Translations under genes and position numbers: made by a program | Assembly (NCBI GenBank): GCA_029572935.1 | Contig: JAKQHM010000004.1 | Coordinates: forward strand, 55,049-119,048 | DNA from: Bacteroidota bacterium | GTDB lineage: Bacteria; Bacteroidota; Bacteroidia; Chitinophagales; Saprospiraceae | Length of the DNA stretch: 64,000 nucleotides | Direction: 5' to 3' | Shown here: one piece after another, positions 54,246-61,990 of the stretch | Position numbering within the stretch: the stretch's first letter is position 1 | How the letters are laid out: each line of letters starts with the position of its first letter | Notes under the pieces: model-generated | Told to the model about the DNA's origin: nothing | The model's database searches: none | Seen by the model: only the letters and a program-made list of their open reading frames with translations

Positions 54246-56450
54246 ATGATGATGAAGAATATACGGATTTTTTTATTTCTATCATGGCTTACTCTTTCAG
54301 GTTCCTTGGCCGGCCAGACACTTTTGGATTCCACAAGAATACACAATCTGGACTCTGTCGAACTGGTAGAGAGGGCATTTCAAGCAGGTGTGGCGCATTA
54401 CGGCTCGGTCAAAGACCAGGTAATATTTGCTTCTAAAAAGAACGAAATCATTCGACTCGATCAGATCCAGGCAGACCTGAGCAGCAACAATATGCGGCAG
54501 ATCTATGCCAAAGTGCCCGGTCTGACCATCTGGGAAAGTGATGCGTCCGGAATCCAGACCAATCTGGCCACTCGAGGGCTGAGCCCGAATCGAAATTGGG
54601 AATTTAATGTAAGGCAAAATGGAGCGGATATATGCAGTGAAGTATTTGGTTATCCCGAAGCTTATTATACGCCTCCTGTAGAGGCAGTTGAGCAACTCGA
54701 ATTCATAAGGGGTGCGGCTTCCCTCCAATTTGGTCCGCAGTTTGGGGGGATGTTAAACTACAGGCTCAAATTTGCAAAGCCGGGTGTGCCTTTCCATTTT
54801 GAATCTTTCCAAACGCTGGGATCCTATGGATTATTCAATTCATTTAATGCGGTGGGCGGCAACTCAGGCAAATTCAGCTGGTACGGTTATTTCCACAGAA
54901 GGAAAGCCGAAACCTGGAGGCAAAACAATGACTATGATGTCCATACGGCTTACGGAGCCGTACAATACCAGATCACCCAAAAACTCAGTGCCAGGTTCGA
55001 TTATACCCGCATGAATTATGAAAGTCAGCAGCCCGGTGGTCTGACCGATCAGCAATTCCAGCAGGATCCCCGGTCTTCGGCACGTTCGCGCAACTGGATG
55101 AGCACCCCCTGGAATACAGGAAGTCTGGATTTTACCTACCGGATCAACGACCACAGTTCCATTGTGTGGAAGAGTTTTTTTACGCACAGCGACAGAAAAA
55201 GCGTGGGATTTGTGAGACCCATCAACGTGCGGGATACCATTCAGGCCGGAATTCTGGCATATCACAACAGGCAGGTTGACCAGGATCAATACCGCAACCT
55301 GGGATCTGAGATAAGATGGATGTGGTCCTACACTTTGTCGGGCAGGTCACAGCATTTGGCCACCGGTGTCAGGGCCTACAAAGGCATGACCCACAGGGAC
55401 CAGTTGGGACTGGGCACTGCAGGTACAGATCCCGATTTTCAGGCAGAGCCAGGGTCCTTTGGCAGGAGCTTGGAGTTTTCAACCTGGAACTATGCTTGGT
55501 TTGCCGAGCATTTGTTCCAATGGGGCAAGAGGCTGAAAATGGTACCCGGTGTGCGACTTGAAAAGATCGACAATTCAAGAAAAGGCAGAATCAGCGCCAG
55601 TGGAATATTGCAGCCTGAAACAAGGAATAGGCTCGTCTTACTGGCTGGAATGGGTGTCGAGTTTGCAACCAGCCATCAGACCAGTTTATATGGCAATGTT
55701 TCACAGTCTTTCAGACCTGTCACTTTTTCCGAATTGACCCCTTCAGCCCTCACAGAAGTGATTGACCCGAACCTGAAAGATTCCCGGGGTTATAATATCG
55801 ATTTAGGCTGGCGCGGGAGATGGGATGATTTCCTCGTTTTTGATCTAAGTTTCTACCATCTGCAATATGAAGGCAGGATCGGGGCTTATTTAAAAGACAG
55901 TGTACTGTTCAGGACCAATATTGGCAATAGCTCCAGTACGGGTATCGAATCATTCATTGAAGTTGATTTTACCAGGATGTTATGGAAGCAGGTGTCCGGC
56001 ATGCCGAGTATTAAGGTATTTGCGTCCAATGCCTGGAACAGATCGCGCTACACCAGTTGGGATAATCCGGCCATCGCCAATGATCCCGCAAAGTCCATAA
56101 AGGGAAAAAGAGTGGAAAATGCACCGGAATACATCCACCGGTTTGGACTGAGCCTGGAAAACAGCCGGTTTTCAATAGGCTTCCAGACCAATTTTGTCGG
56201 CGGGATCTATGCAGATGCCGCGAATACCCTGGCACCCAATGCAGCCGCCACGGTGGGGTATATTGAAGCATACCAGGTGATGGATCTGACCGGTTCCTTC
56301 AGGATCGCGAAATCCTATCTCCTGAAAGGGGGCATCAACAATCTGGGCAATTCCCTTTATGCCACGCGCAGGGCCGGTGGGTATCCGGGCCCCGGTTTGC
56401 TGCCAGGGCAGGGAAGGACCTGGTATCTGGGGATCGGAATTCAGATTTGA
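54246..56450 (+). CDS. FecA-like TonB-dependent receptor
   Basis: A 734-residue outer-membrane receptor. After the signal peptide (IFLFLSWLTLSGSLAGQ), the segment VIFASKKNEIIRLDQ resembles the start of FecA-type plugs. The plug domain carries RQIYAKVPGLTIWESDASG and EAVEQLEFIRGAASLQFGPQFGGMLNY. The 22-strand barrel ends at YLGIGIQI with a terminal hydrophobic residue. It lacks the carboxypeptidase-like N-terminal domain and a SusD partner, so it is a siderophore/iron-chelate type rather than a glycan (SusC) type. A DtxR-family regulator is divergent. Of three successive ATGs, the first (54246) is used. Confidence 0.92.
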   Translation: MMMKNIRIFLFLSWLTLSGSLAGQTLLDSTRIHNLDSVELVERAFQAGVAHYGSVKDQVIFASKKNEIIRLDQIQADLSSNNMRQIYAKVPGLTIWESDASGIQTNLATRGLSPNRNWEFNVRQNGADICSEVFGYPEAYYTPPVEAVEQLEFIRGAASLQFGPQFGGMLNYRLKFAKPGVPFHFESFQTLGSYGLFNSFNAVGGNSGKFSWYGYFHRRKAETWRQNNDYDVHTAYGAVQYQITQKLSARFDYTRMNYESQQPGGLTDQQFQQDPRSSARSRNWMSTPWNTGSLDFTYRINDHSSIVWKSFFTHSDRKSVGFVRPINVRDTIQAGILAYHNRQVDQDQYRNLGSEIRWMWSYTLSGRSQHLATGVRAYKGMTHRDQLGLGTAGTDPDFQAEPGSFGRSLEFSTWNYAWFAEHLFQWGKRLKMVPGVRLEKIDNSRKGRISASGILQPETRNRLVLLAGMGVEFATSHQTSLYGNVSQSFRPVTFSELTPSALTEVIDPNLKDSRGYNIDLGWRGRWDDFLVFDLSFYHLQYEGRIGAYLKDSVLFRTNIGNSSSTGIESFIEVDFTRMLWKQVSGMPSIKVFASNAWNRSRYTSWDNPAIANDPAKSIKGKRVENAPEYIHRFGLSLENSRFSIGFQTNFVGGIYADAANTLAPNAAATVGYIEAYQVMDLTGSFRIAKSYLLKGGINNLGNSLYATRRAGGYPGPGLLPGQGRTWYLGIGIQI

Positions 56451-56518
56451 TATCCGATCAGCATGTAACAAATTTGAAAATTTTTCAGGTAGCTTATACT
56501 TTACATAAGTTAAGTACG

Positions 56519-56534
56519 TTTTACATTTGTAAAA
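56519..56534. promoter_or_regulatory. palindrome over the promoter of the membrane protein/XRE pair
   Basis: Perfect arms TTTTAC/GTAAAA around ATTT. The -7 element TACATTTG (56522-56529) lies inside it. Related ACTTTAC sequences flank it (56498-56504 and 56539-56545). It is a good candidate for autoregulation by the downstream XRE regulator. Confidence 0.45.
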
Positions 56535-56546
56535 TAAACTTTACTT

Positions 56547-56999
56547 ATGAAAAATCACTTCTTGTTTCCTCCGGATTTCCGTTTGTATGGTCTGATCTTA
56601 TTTGTCGCAGGAATCCTCCTGGGTATTCCCAACATATTTTTTGATTGGGAGATCAGCTGGCTGAGCCTGAATACAGAACCGCGCGACATTTTCAGCGGGA
56701 GACAAAACCTGACCAATGAACTGGCTTTGACCTTTGTTCTGATTGGCCTCCTGATCCTGTGTTTTTCCAGTCTGAAACTGGAAGATGAAAGGACCCTTTA
56801 CCTTCGACTCAGGGCATATCAATGGAGCTTTCTGGTCAACTTTCTGATCATTTTGGTCGGAAACTGGTTTCTTTATGGTGAGTATTTTCTGTACCTGATG
56901 ATCTTCAACCTCTTTACGCCGCTGGTCGTATTTCTCATGCGGTTCTACTATCTGATCTATATGGACGAATCCGGTCAAAAAGAAATCGATGCAGAATAA
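56547..56999 (+). CDS. four-helix membrane protein of unknown family
   Basis: A 150-residue protein with four predicted helices (LYGLILFVAGILLGIPNIFF; ELALTFVLIGLLILCFSSL; SFLVNFLIILVGNWFLYG; YLMIFNLFTPLVVFLMRFYYLIY). Its last 11 bases overlap the XRE gene. Pairs of a short multi-helix membrane protein and a YozG-like HTH regulator occur in many bacteria and often form a self-controlled unit. The membrane protein may sense membrane state or hold the regulator, but that is inference. Confidence 0.8.
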   Translation: MKNHFLFPPDFRLYGLILFVAGILLGIPNIFFDWEISWLSLNTEPRDIFSGRQNLTNELALTFVLIGLLILCFSSLKLEDERTLYLRLRAYQWSFLVNFLIILVGNWFLYGEYFLYLMIFNLFTPLVVFLMRFYYLIYMDESGQKEIDAE

Positions 57000-57207
57000 A
57001 GTCAAGCAGGAACGGGTCAGGCTGAATATGCAGCAGCAGGATTTGGCAGAAAAAATTGGGGTGAGCAGGCAAACCATCCATTCTATTGAGAACAACCGGT
57101 ATACACCATCGACCCTGCTGGCACTTAAAATTGCTTTTATTTTCGGTAAAAGCGTGGATGAGTTGTTTGTCCTGGAGCCGGCCGATTGGGAGGAAGGATC
57201 CCGGTAG
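56989..57207 (+). CDS. XRE family transcriptional regulator
   Basis: A 72-residue protein consisting of one helix-turn-helix domain: MQQQDLAEKIGVSRQTIHSIENNRYTPSTLLALKIAFIFGKSVDELF. It matches the short YozG-type regulators. It starts inside the preceding membrane gene (11-base overlap). The palindrome at the shared promoter is its most likely binding site. Confidence 0.93.
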   Translation: MQNKVKQERVRLNMQQQDLAEKIGVSRQTIHSIENNRYTPSTLLALKIAFIFGKSVDELFVLEPADWEEGSR

Positions 57208-57260
57208 ATTTTAGTTCAATTATGTTGGGGTATTCAAGTATATCATTGAAGCAATGTTTT

Positions 57261-57268
57261 TATTTTTG
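57261..57268 (+). promoter_or_regulatory. -7 element TATTTTTG upstream of zinc-ribbon gene
   Basis: TAnnTTTG match on the plus strand, 21 bases before the ATG at 57290. Confidence 0.45.
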
Positions 57269-57289
57269 CCACAACACAATTAGAATACC

Positions 57290-57670
57290 ATGCTAAAGAA
57301 TCCTCGGAACAAATGTTTGGTTTGTCAGTCTCCCCTCGTGGGCAGGCGCGACAAAAGATTTTGTACGGACAGTTGTCGGTCCATCCACCATCAGCAACTA
57401 AAAAAAGAACTCCCACCTGTGATCAAGCGGGTCAACCAGATCCTTTTATCCAACCGGGAGATCCTGGCGGAGTTGAATCCGGAAGGAAAAAAGACCCTTT
57501 CCCGCGATACTCTTTTGCGAAAGGGTTTTGATTTCAGGCATTTCACCCACCAGGTGAGGACCCGCACCGGCAACACCTACCAATTCTGCTACGATCAGGG
57601 ATACATCATTTTTGAAGACGACAAGGTGGTTTTGGTTCGTCAGGAACAGGAAACCCCTAAACGGAAATGA
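57290..57670 (+). CDS. zinc-ribbon protein of unknown function
   Basis: A 126-residue basic protein with an N-terminal four-cysteine zinc ribbon (CLVC at residues 9-12 and CTDSC at 25-29), followed by HHQQLKKE. The C-terminal half (TLLRKGFDFRHFTHQVRTRTGNTYQFCYDQGYIIFEDDKVVLV) is well conserved among Bacteroidota in my memory but has no known role. The ribbon resembles those of the DUF2116 group, which may bind nucleic acid or act as adaptors. The -7 element upstream suggests its own promoter. Confidence 0.82.
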   Translation: MLKNPRNKCLVCQSPLVGRRDKRFCTDSCRSIHHQQLKKELPPVIKRVNQILLSNREILAELNPEGKKTLSRDTLLRKGFDFRHFTHQVRTRTGNTYQFCYDQGYIIFEDDKVVLVRQEQETPKRK

Positions 57671-57750
57671 AGAGGCTGTTCATCCACCCGATCAGGGCCT
57701 GAAAGTATTGGATTGATCCGAAGGTAATACAGAGATAAAAAAACAGAATT

Positions 57751-58317
57751 TTAGTTCTTGGTCCGGGTCAACAACCTTTTGAGTGTTTCTTCCACTTCCC
57801 GTTCCAGCTCTTTCAGTTTTTCGGGAGCGGAATGGTTGTCCAGGACAAACTTTTTTCGTCCATCGGATTGGATCATGAGGTTTATGTTGGGTAGATCCAC
57901 CAGGAATTCTCTTTTGTCTACCGGGTAGACATTTTCCATGTCGAAGAATCCCGTTTTTCTTGCCAATTTCAGTAATTGATCCCATTCATTTTCGGAAATC
58001 AAAAACCAATGTTGCCCGAGGGGCTGCACATGCTGGATCCCATGGTACAAAACAGTGCCATTGGAAAATATGGTGAATTCAAAGGTAGGACAAAATCCAA
58101 AACAAGCCGTACGATTGAAATAGAGCAGGGTGTCCAGTAGGGTTTTGTCCGTATCCGATGCCTGAATGACACATACGAATCTGGGCAAGGGGTCCGGATC
58201 TTTCAACAACTCCTGATCTGCCTGATCACTGGGAATACACACCATGGGCTTGAGGGTCCTCCTGTGACAGGCCAGAATGGTGAACAGGATCAATATGCTC
58301 CAACCAAGCTGTTTCAT
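57751..58317 (-). CDS. DUF6438 domain lipoprotein
   Basis: A 188-residue lipoprotein with an N-terminal lipobox (SILILFTILAC, Cys at residue 17). The DUF6438 core ACFGFCPTFEFTIFSNGTVLYHG has two spaced cysteines, and IFDM-type strands follow. The function is unknown. The ATG overlaps the yidC stop by four bases (ATGA), so it is made from the yidC transcript and probably sits on the outer leaflet or outer membrane. Confidence 0.87.
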   Translation of the reverse strand: MKQLGWSILILFTILACHRRTLKPMVCIPSDQADQELLKDPDPLPRFVCVIQASDTDKTLLDTLLYFNRTACFGFCPTFEFTIFSNGTVLYHGIQHVQPLGQHWFLISENEWDQLLKLARKTGFFDMENVYPVDKREFLVDLPNINLMIQSDGRKKFVLDNHSAPEKLKELEREVEETLKRLLTRTKN

Positions 58318-60137
58318 TTTTTGGTTTTTTTGGCTTTTTCCATTTCCAGGCGCTGTCTTTCCTTGATCATTTCCTGTAACCTTTCCTGGAATCCGCCCTT
58401 CTTCTTAGGCTTTGATTTATTCAGCTCCAGTTTCTCCCGGATCTTATCTGTGTCAAAGAGATAGTTCTTCCCAATGACCGTTTGCAATATGTTCAGCAGG
58501 TTGCTGAAAAACATGTAGGCAGTCAGACCGGCAGCCGTTTTATTGAACATGAACCAAAACAGAAGGGGCATGAGGTACTGCATGTACAACATGGCGGGAT
58601 TGGCCGAAAAGTCCATGGTCTTCGACGAGTACCAGGTAAAGATCAGCGTGGAAACCACCCATAGAAATGCAAACAAACTCAGTGTATGGCCAAAGAACGG
58701 AATGGTGAACGGCAGTGTGATGAATTCGTCGTAGGAGGTCAGGTCAGCAGCCCAGAGAAAGGCAGCCTGTCTGAATTCAATCGTCGCGGGAAAGAATCGA
58801 TACAAAGCGATCCAGATCGGCATTTGAAGCAGCAATGGAAAGCAGCCTCCCAGAGGATTGACCCCAAACTCGTTGTACAGCTTCATGGTCTCGACCTGCT
58901 GTTGCTGCATGTCGTCCTTGTACTTGCTTTTGAGTTTGTCTATTTCCGGTTTCAGGGCCGACATTTTTGCCTGTGACTGGAGCATCTTGTAGGCCAAAGG
59001 GAATACCAGCAGTTTGACGATCAGGGTCATCAGCAGAATGATCAGGCCCATGCTGCCTACAAGACCATGTAAAAAGCTGAATAAGGGACGGATCAGGTAG
59101 CGGTTGATCGTACCAAATACAGACCATCCGTAAGGAATGATATCTTCTACTCCTGCATCAAAGGCAGCCAGTCGCTTGTACTCGTTCGGGCCGATGTAAT
59201 AGCTCATTTTGTAGTCCTTGCCATTCACCTCGGCGAGGGGAATGCTTAAACGGGATTTCAGGAGCTTCAGGTCTTCGCTGTTGTCCGGCAACATCATGGT
59301 CTCCATCTGGCCGGATGTAAAAGGAACAGCGGGAATCAGGGTCGAATTGAAGAACTGGTTGGAGTGTGAAACCCACTGCAGGGGCAGCCCTTTGGAGTCA
59401 TGGGTGTCGTCAGACCGGCAGGAGCAATAGTCCGCGTTTTTATCCTGTTCTTTGTAATAAACGGACGTAAAGAATTTTTCGTACTCGTAGTTTTTCTCCA
59501 GTTTGTCCAGGTAGTTTTCCTTGTATAAACTGACTTCTTTGATACCTGGCACTCCTTCCATCCGGATGGAATAATCCAGGGTATAATCATCGGGCCTTAG
59601 CTGGTATTCCTGAATCACGGCCCCTCCGCCATTTAGTGGCGCAGAAAATCGGACCTTCGATTTGCTTTGTTCTGTAATAGTGAAAAAGAGATCAGAAGTT
59701 GAGATCTTTCCCTGAGCCGTTTCGATCTGATATTCGAATTTGTTTTTCTTGTCCTCCAGGAGATAGAGATCTGTTTTTTGCTCCTGTCCTTTTTCGTCCG
59801 AAGTGATCTTTTTATACGCTGCGATTTTGGCAGAAACGATCCGTCCGCCTTTGCTGGAGAGGTTGATTTCGGTCAGCTCGTTGCTCAGTTGGACAAATTC
59901 TTCGCTTTGGGGGCTGATGGTCGCCAGGGTCGTGTCGCGGCTGCTGTCCGGAGGGGTTAAACTTTCTGCCTGTGCCGGTATTTCTTCGATAACCTTCTGC
60001 TTTTCCACCTGCATCAGGGAATCCGCGGCTTTCTTTTCCCTGGCCTTCTGGACCATGGTGGGCTTGTAGTAAAACTCGCTCCACATAAAAAGTACAGCGA
60101 AAATGAGGATGAAACCGATGATATGATTGCGCTCCAT
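58314..60137 (-). CDS. yidC: membrane protein insertase YidC
   Basis: A 607-residue insertase for inner-membrane proteins, acting alone or with SecYEG. N-terminal helix (MERNHIIGFILIFAVLFMW), a periplasmic beta-supersandwich domain (about residues 60-345), then the five-helix core. The core includes the helix GLVGSMGLIILLMTLIVKLLVFPLAYKM, the cytoplasmic coiled region ALKPEIDKLKSKYKDDMQQQQVETMKLYNEFGVNPLGGC and LLQMPIWIALYRFF. The C-terminal tail is long and lysine-rich (KKKGGFQERLQEMIKERQRL), as in members that bind ribosomes. The ATG at 60137 replaces the track's 60179 start. Confidence 0.97.
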   Translation of the reverse strand: MERNHIIGFILIFAVLFMWSEFYYKPTMVQKAREKKAADSLMQVEKQKVIEEIPAQAESLTPPDSSRDTTLATISPQSEEFVQLSNELTEINLSSKGGRIVSAKIAAYKKITSDEKGQEQKTDLYLLEDKKNKFEYQIETAQGKISTSDLFFTITEQSKSKVRFSAPLNGGGAVIQEYQLRPDDYTLDYSIRMEGVPGIKEVSLYKENYLDKLEKNYEYEKFFTSVYYKEQDKNADYCSCRSDDTHDSKGLPLQWVSHSNQFFNSTLIPAVPFTSGQMETMMLPDNSEDLKLLKSRLSIPLAEVNGKDYKMSYYIGPNEYKRLAAFDAGVEDIIPYGWSVFGTINRYLIRPLFSFLHGLVGSMGLIILLMTLIVKLLVFPLAYKMLQSQAKMSALKPEIDKLKSKYKDDMQQQQVETMKLYNEFGVNPLGGCFPLLLQMPIWIALYRFFPATIEFRQAAFLWAADLTSYDEFITLPFTIPFFGHTLSLFAFLWVVSTLIFTWYSSKTMDFSANPAMLYMQYLMPLLFWFMFNKTAAGLTAYMFFSNLLNILQTVIGKNYLFDTDKIREKLELNKSKPKKKGGFQERLQEMIKERQRLEMEKAKKTKK

Positions 60138-60155
60138 GATGATCTGATTGGGCGG

Positions 60156-60163
60156 CAAAGCTA
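60156..60163 (-). promoter_or_regulatory. -7 element TAGCTTTG upstream of yidC
   Basis: Exact TAnnTTTG match on the minus strand, 18 bases before the ATG at 60137. Confidence 0.5.
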
Positions 60164-60301
60164 CAAATCCTGCGGCCAAACCCGAAACAAGCTGAAGCAG
60201 GGGTACGAATGGGAATGCATCTAAATGAAAAGCCGAATTGTAAATAATATAAAAATCATATTAATATGCATATAAAAAATATTTAATATGAAATTTTCTT
60301 A

Positions 60302-60344
60302 ATAAAAAAACTACCTTGCTCTTTTGCGAGGTAGTTTGTTTTAG
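60302..60344. terminator. bidirectional terminator-like hairpin
   Basis: Arms AAACTACCTTGC and GCGAGGTAGTTT (one G-T mismatch) with loop TCTTTT at 60308-60337. An A-run lies before and TGTTTT after, so it has a T-tract on both strands, longest on the minus strand. Confidence 0.6.
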
Positions 60345-60411
60345 ACAGTAGTAGGTAAAATATGAGAACTAAATCTTATGATATACTCGTCTTGTGGCCT
60401 GCCTGGTGAAT

Positions 60412-60441
60412 CGAAAAAACTCCGATACCCGGGTATCGGAG
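60412..60441 (-). terminator. intrinsic terminator with perfect 11-base stem
   Basis: Perfect palindrome, arms CTCCGATACCC and GGGTATCGGAG; on the minus strand it is directly followed by TTTTTT (A-run 60414-60419 on plus). It has the form of a strong Rho-independent terminator, but no gene precedes it on that strand. Confidence 0.7.
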
Positions 60442-60764
60442 CTAACCTTACCTATCACTACCTGTAAGAAAGTGAAAGATGGGGTTTGAATCAAATCATT
60501 CACATCGATCAACCCGGAGGCGTTTGGCTAAACCGGTTATGATAAAGACGCCCTGCTGTTCCAAAATGCTGCCTGAGATCGAAGAAAAATGAAAAAAATT
60601 GATATTTTTTTGATCTTGATGTTGTATGATAATAAAGTATTAAGTTTACTGAATAGATTATTAACACTTTATGTTGAAATGGTGCCCTGTCAAACCTTAG
60701 AATCTTCTCTTAAAAATCAAGCAGGTCCTCCAGACCCGGTATTTTCTTTTCTTTGTCTGTGAAT

Positions 60765-61982
60765 ATGATCATCAAAGCCGGCACGGATCGCATAGCAGGG
60801 GAGGTAGCACTCCCTGTTTCCAAAAGTGAAGCCAACCGCGGATTGATCCTTGCAGCCCTTTCGGAGGGACAATGTCAGATAGAAGGCTCCTCAGAGGCGC
60901 ACGATTCCGTATTGCTGGAAAAGCTTTTGAAGATGCCGGCAGGATGGCTCGATTGCGAGGATGCCGGCACCACGCTGAGGTTCCTGTGTGCCTGCTGCTG
61001 TATCCGGGAGGGAGAATGGACCCTGACCGGTACCCGGCGCATGCAGCAAAGGCCCATTGGCCCTCTGGTGGATGCCCTCAGGCAGTTGGGAGCAGATATC
61101 GAATACCTGGAGCAAAACGGGTTTCCGCCCTTGCGAATCAAGGGGAAAAAATTAAAGGGAGGGCAGGTGGTCCTGGATTCCGGCCTGAGCAGTCAGTATG
61201 CCAGTGCCTTGTTGATGATCGGTCCGGTCCTGCCCGAAGGGCTCAGCCTGAAGCTCAAAGGTCCCCGGATCTCGGCCGGATACATGGACCTGACCCTGCG
61301 CATGATGGCCAGCGCCGGTGTGCCGGTGCAGTCCAGCTCAGACGGATTTGAGGTGCCCCCTGGCAGCTACCGGGGGCAGATCCGCCTAGGGATGGACTAC
61401 AGTGCCGCATCTTATTGGTTTGAGCTATTAGCCTTGAGTCCGGAAGGTGGAGATCTGCTTTTGAAAGGCCTGCAGCCAGGCTCCGGACAACCGGACGAAG
61501 CTGTCCTGTCTGTTTTTGAGCATTTTGGGATCCGCTCGTCCTTTACAGAACGGGGACTCAGGATTCAATCTGGCGGATCCCTATTACATGAATTGAAAAG
61601 ATTTGACTGTGATTTTTCCGGCCAGCCCGATCTGGCTCAGACCCTGGCCTGCACGATGGCCGGCCTGGGGACAGCAGGGCGCTTGTCCGGTCTGGGCTCC
61701 CTTCGGCTCAAGGAGACAGACAGGGTCCGTGCATTGAGGGCAGAGCTCCTTAAGCTGGGACTTACTGTACAGGAGGGAGAAGACTGGCTGATCTTCGACG
61801 GATCGCGCGTCCATCTGCAAAGCCAGCCACTGGAGACGCACCAGGATCACCGGATGGCCATGTCGCTGGCCCCGCTGGCCCTCGTATTGGGTGAGCTTGA
61901 ATTATTGCATCCCGAGGTGGTGAAGAAATCCTATCCCCAATTTTGGAATGAGATGAGCCATTTCTTTGAATTAATTGTTTGA
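60765..61982 (+). CDS. aroA: 3-phosphoshikimate 1-carboxyvinyltransferase (EPSP synthase)
   Basis: A 405-residue enzyme that joins shikimate 3-phosphate and PEP, the sixth step to chorismate. Recognisable are LPVSKSEANRGLILAAL, CEDAGTTLRFLCACC, GTRRMQQRPIGPLVDALRQLGADI, GLSSQYASALLMIGPVLP, LKETDRVRALRAELLKLG and THQDHRMAMSLAPLAL. It is short at the termini but has all substrate loops. The ATG at 60765 is preferred to the TTG at 60753. Its stop is 8 bases from the aroC ATG, so the two form an operon. The block is visibly richer in G+C than neighbouring genes. Confidence 0.95.
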   Translation: MIIKAGTDRIAGEVALPVSKSEANRGLILAALSEGQCQIEGSSEAHDSVLLEKLLKMPAGWLDCEDAGTTLRFLCACCCIREGEWTLTGTRRMQQRPIGPLVDALRQLGADIEYLEQNGFPPLRIKGKKLKGGQVVLDSGLSSQYASALLMIGPVLPEGLSLKLKGPRISAGYMDLTLRMMASAGVPVQSSSDGFEVPPGSYRGQIRLGMDYSAASYWFELLALSPEGGDLLLKGLQPGSGQPDEAVLSVFEHFGIRSSFTERGLRIQSGGSLLHELKRFDCDFSGQPDLAQTLACTMAGLGTAGRLSGLGSLRLKETDRVRALRAELLKLGLTVQEGEDWLIFDGSRVHLQSQPLETHQDHRMAMSLAPLALVLGELELLHPEVVKKSYPQFWNEMSHFFELIV

Positions 61983-61990
61983 CAGGAAGT

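Larger units (their letters stand above)
60138..60764. other. gene-free region with two hairpins
   Basis: A 627-base gap between divergent yidC and aroA. It holds the yidC promoter element, an AT-rich part with the 12-base palindrome CATATTAATATG (60257-60268), and two strong hairpins (60308-60337 and 60420-60441). No ORF with protein-like features and no known RNA gene were recognised; no clear TAnnTTTG stands directly before aroA. Confidence 0.7.

Noticed and set aside
60483-60660. Open minus-strand reading frame ending in VFIITGLAKRLRVDRCE
   Set aside because: Looked like a protein remnant, but it has no start, an AT-rich upstream part and no recognisable family; could be chance. Retained only as part of the gene-free region.
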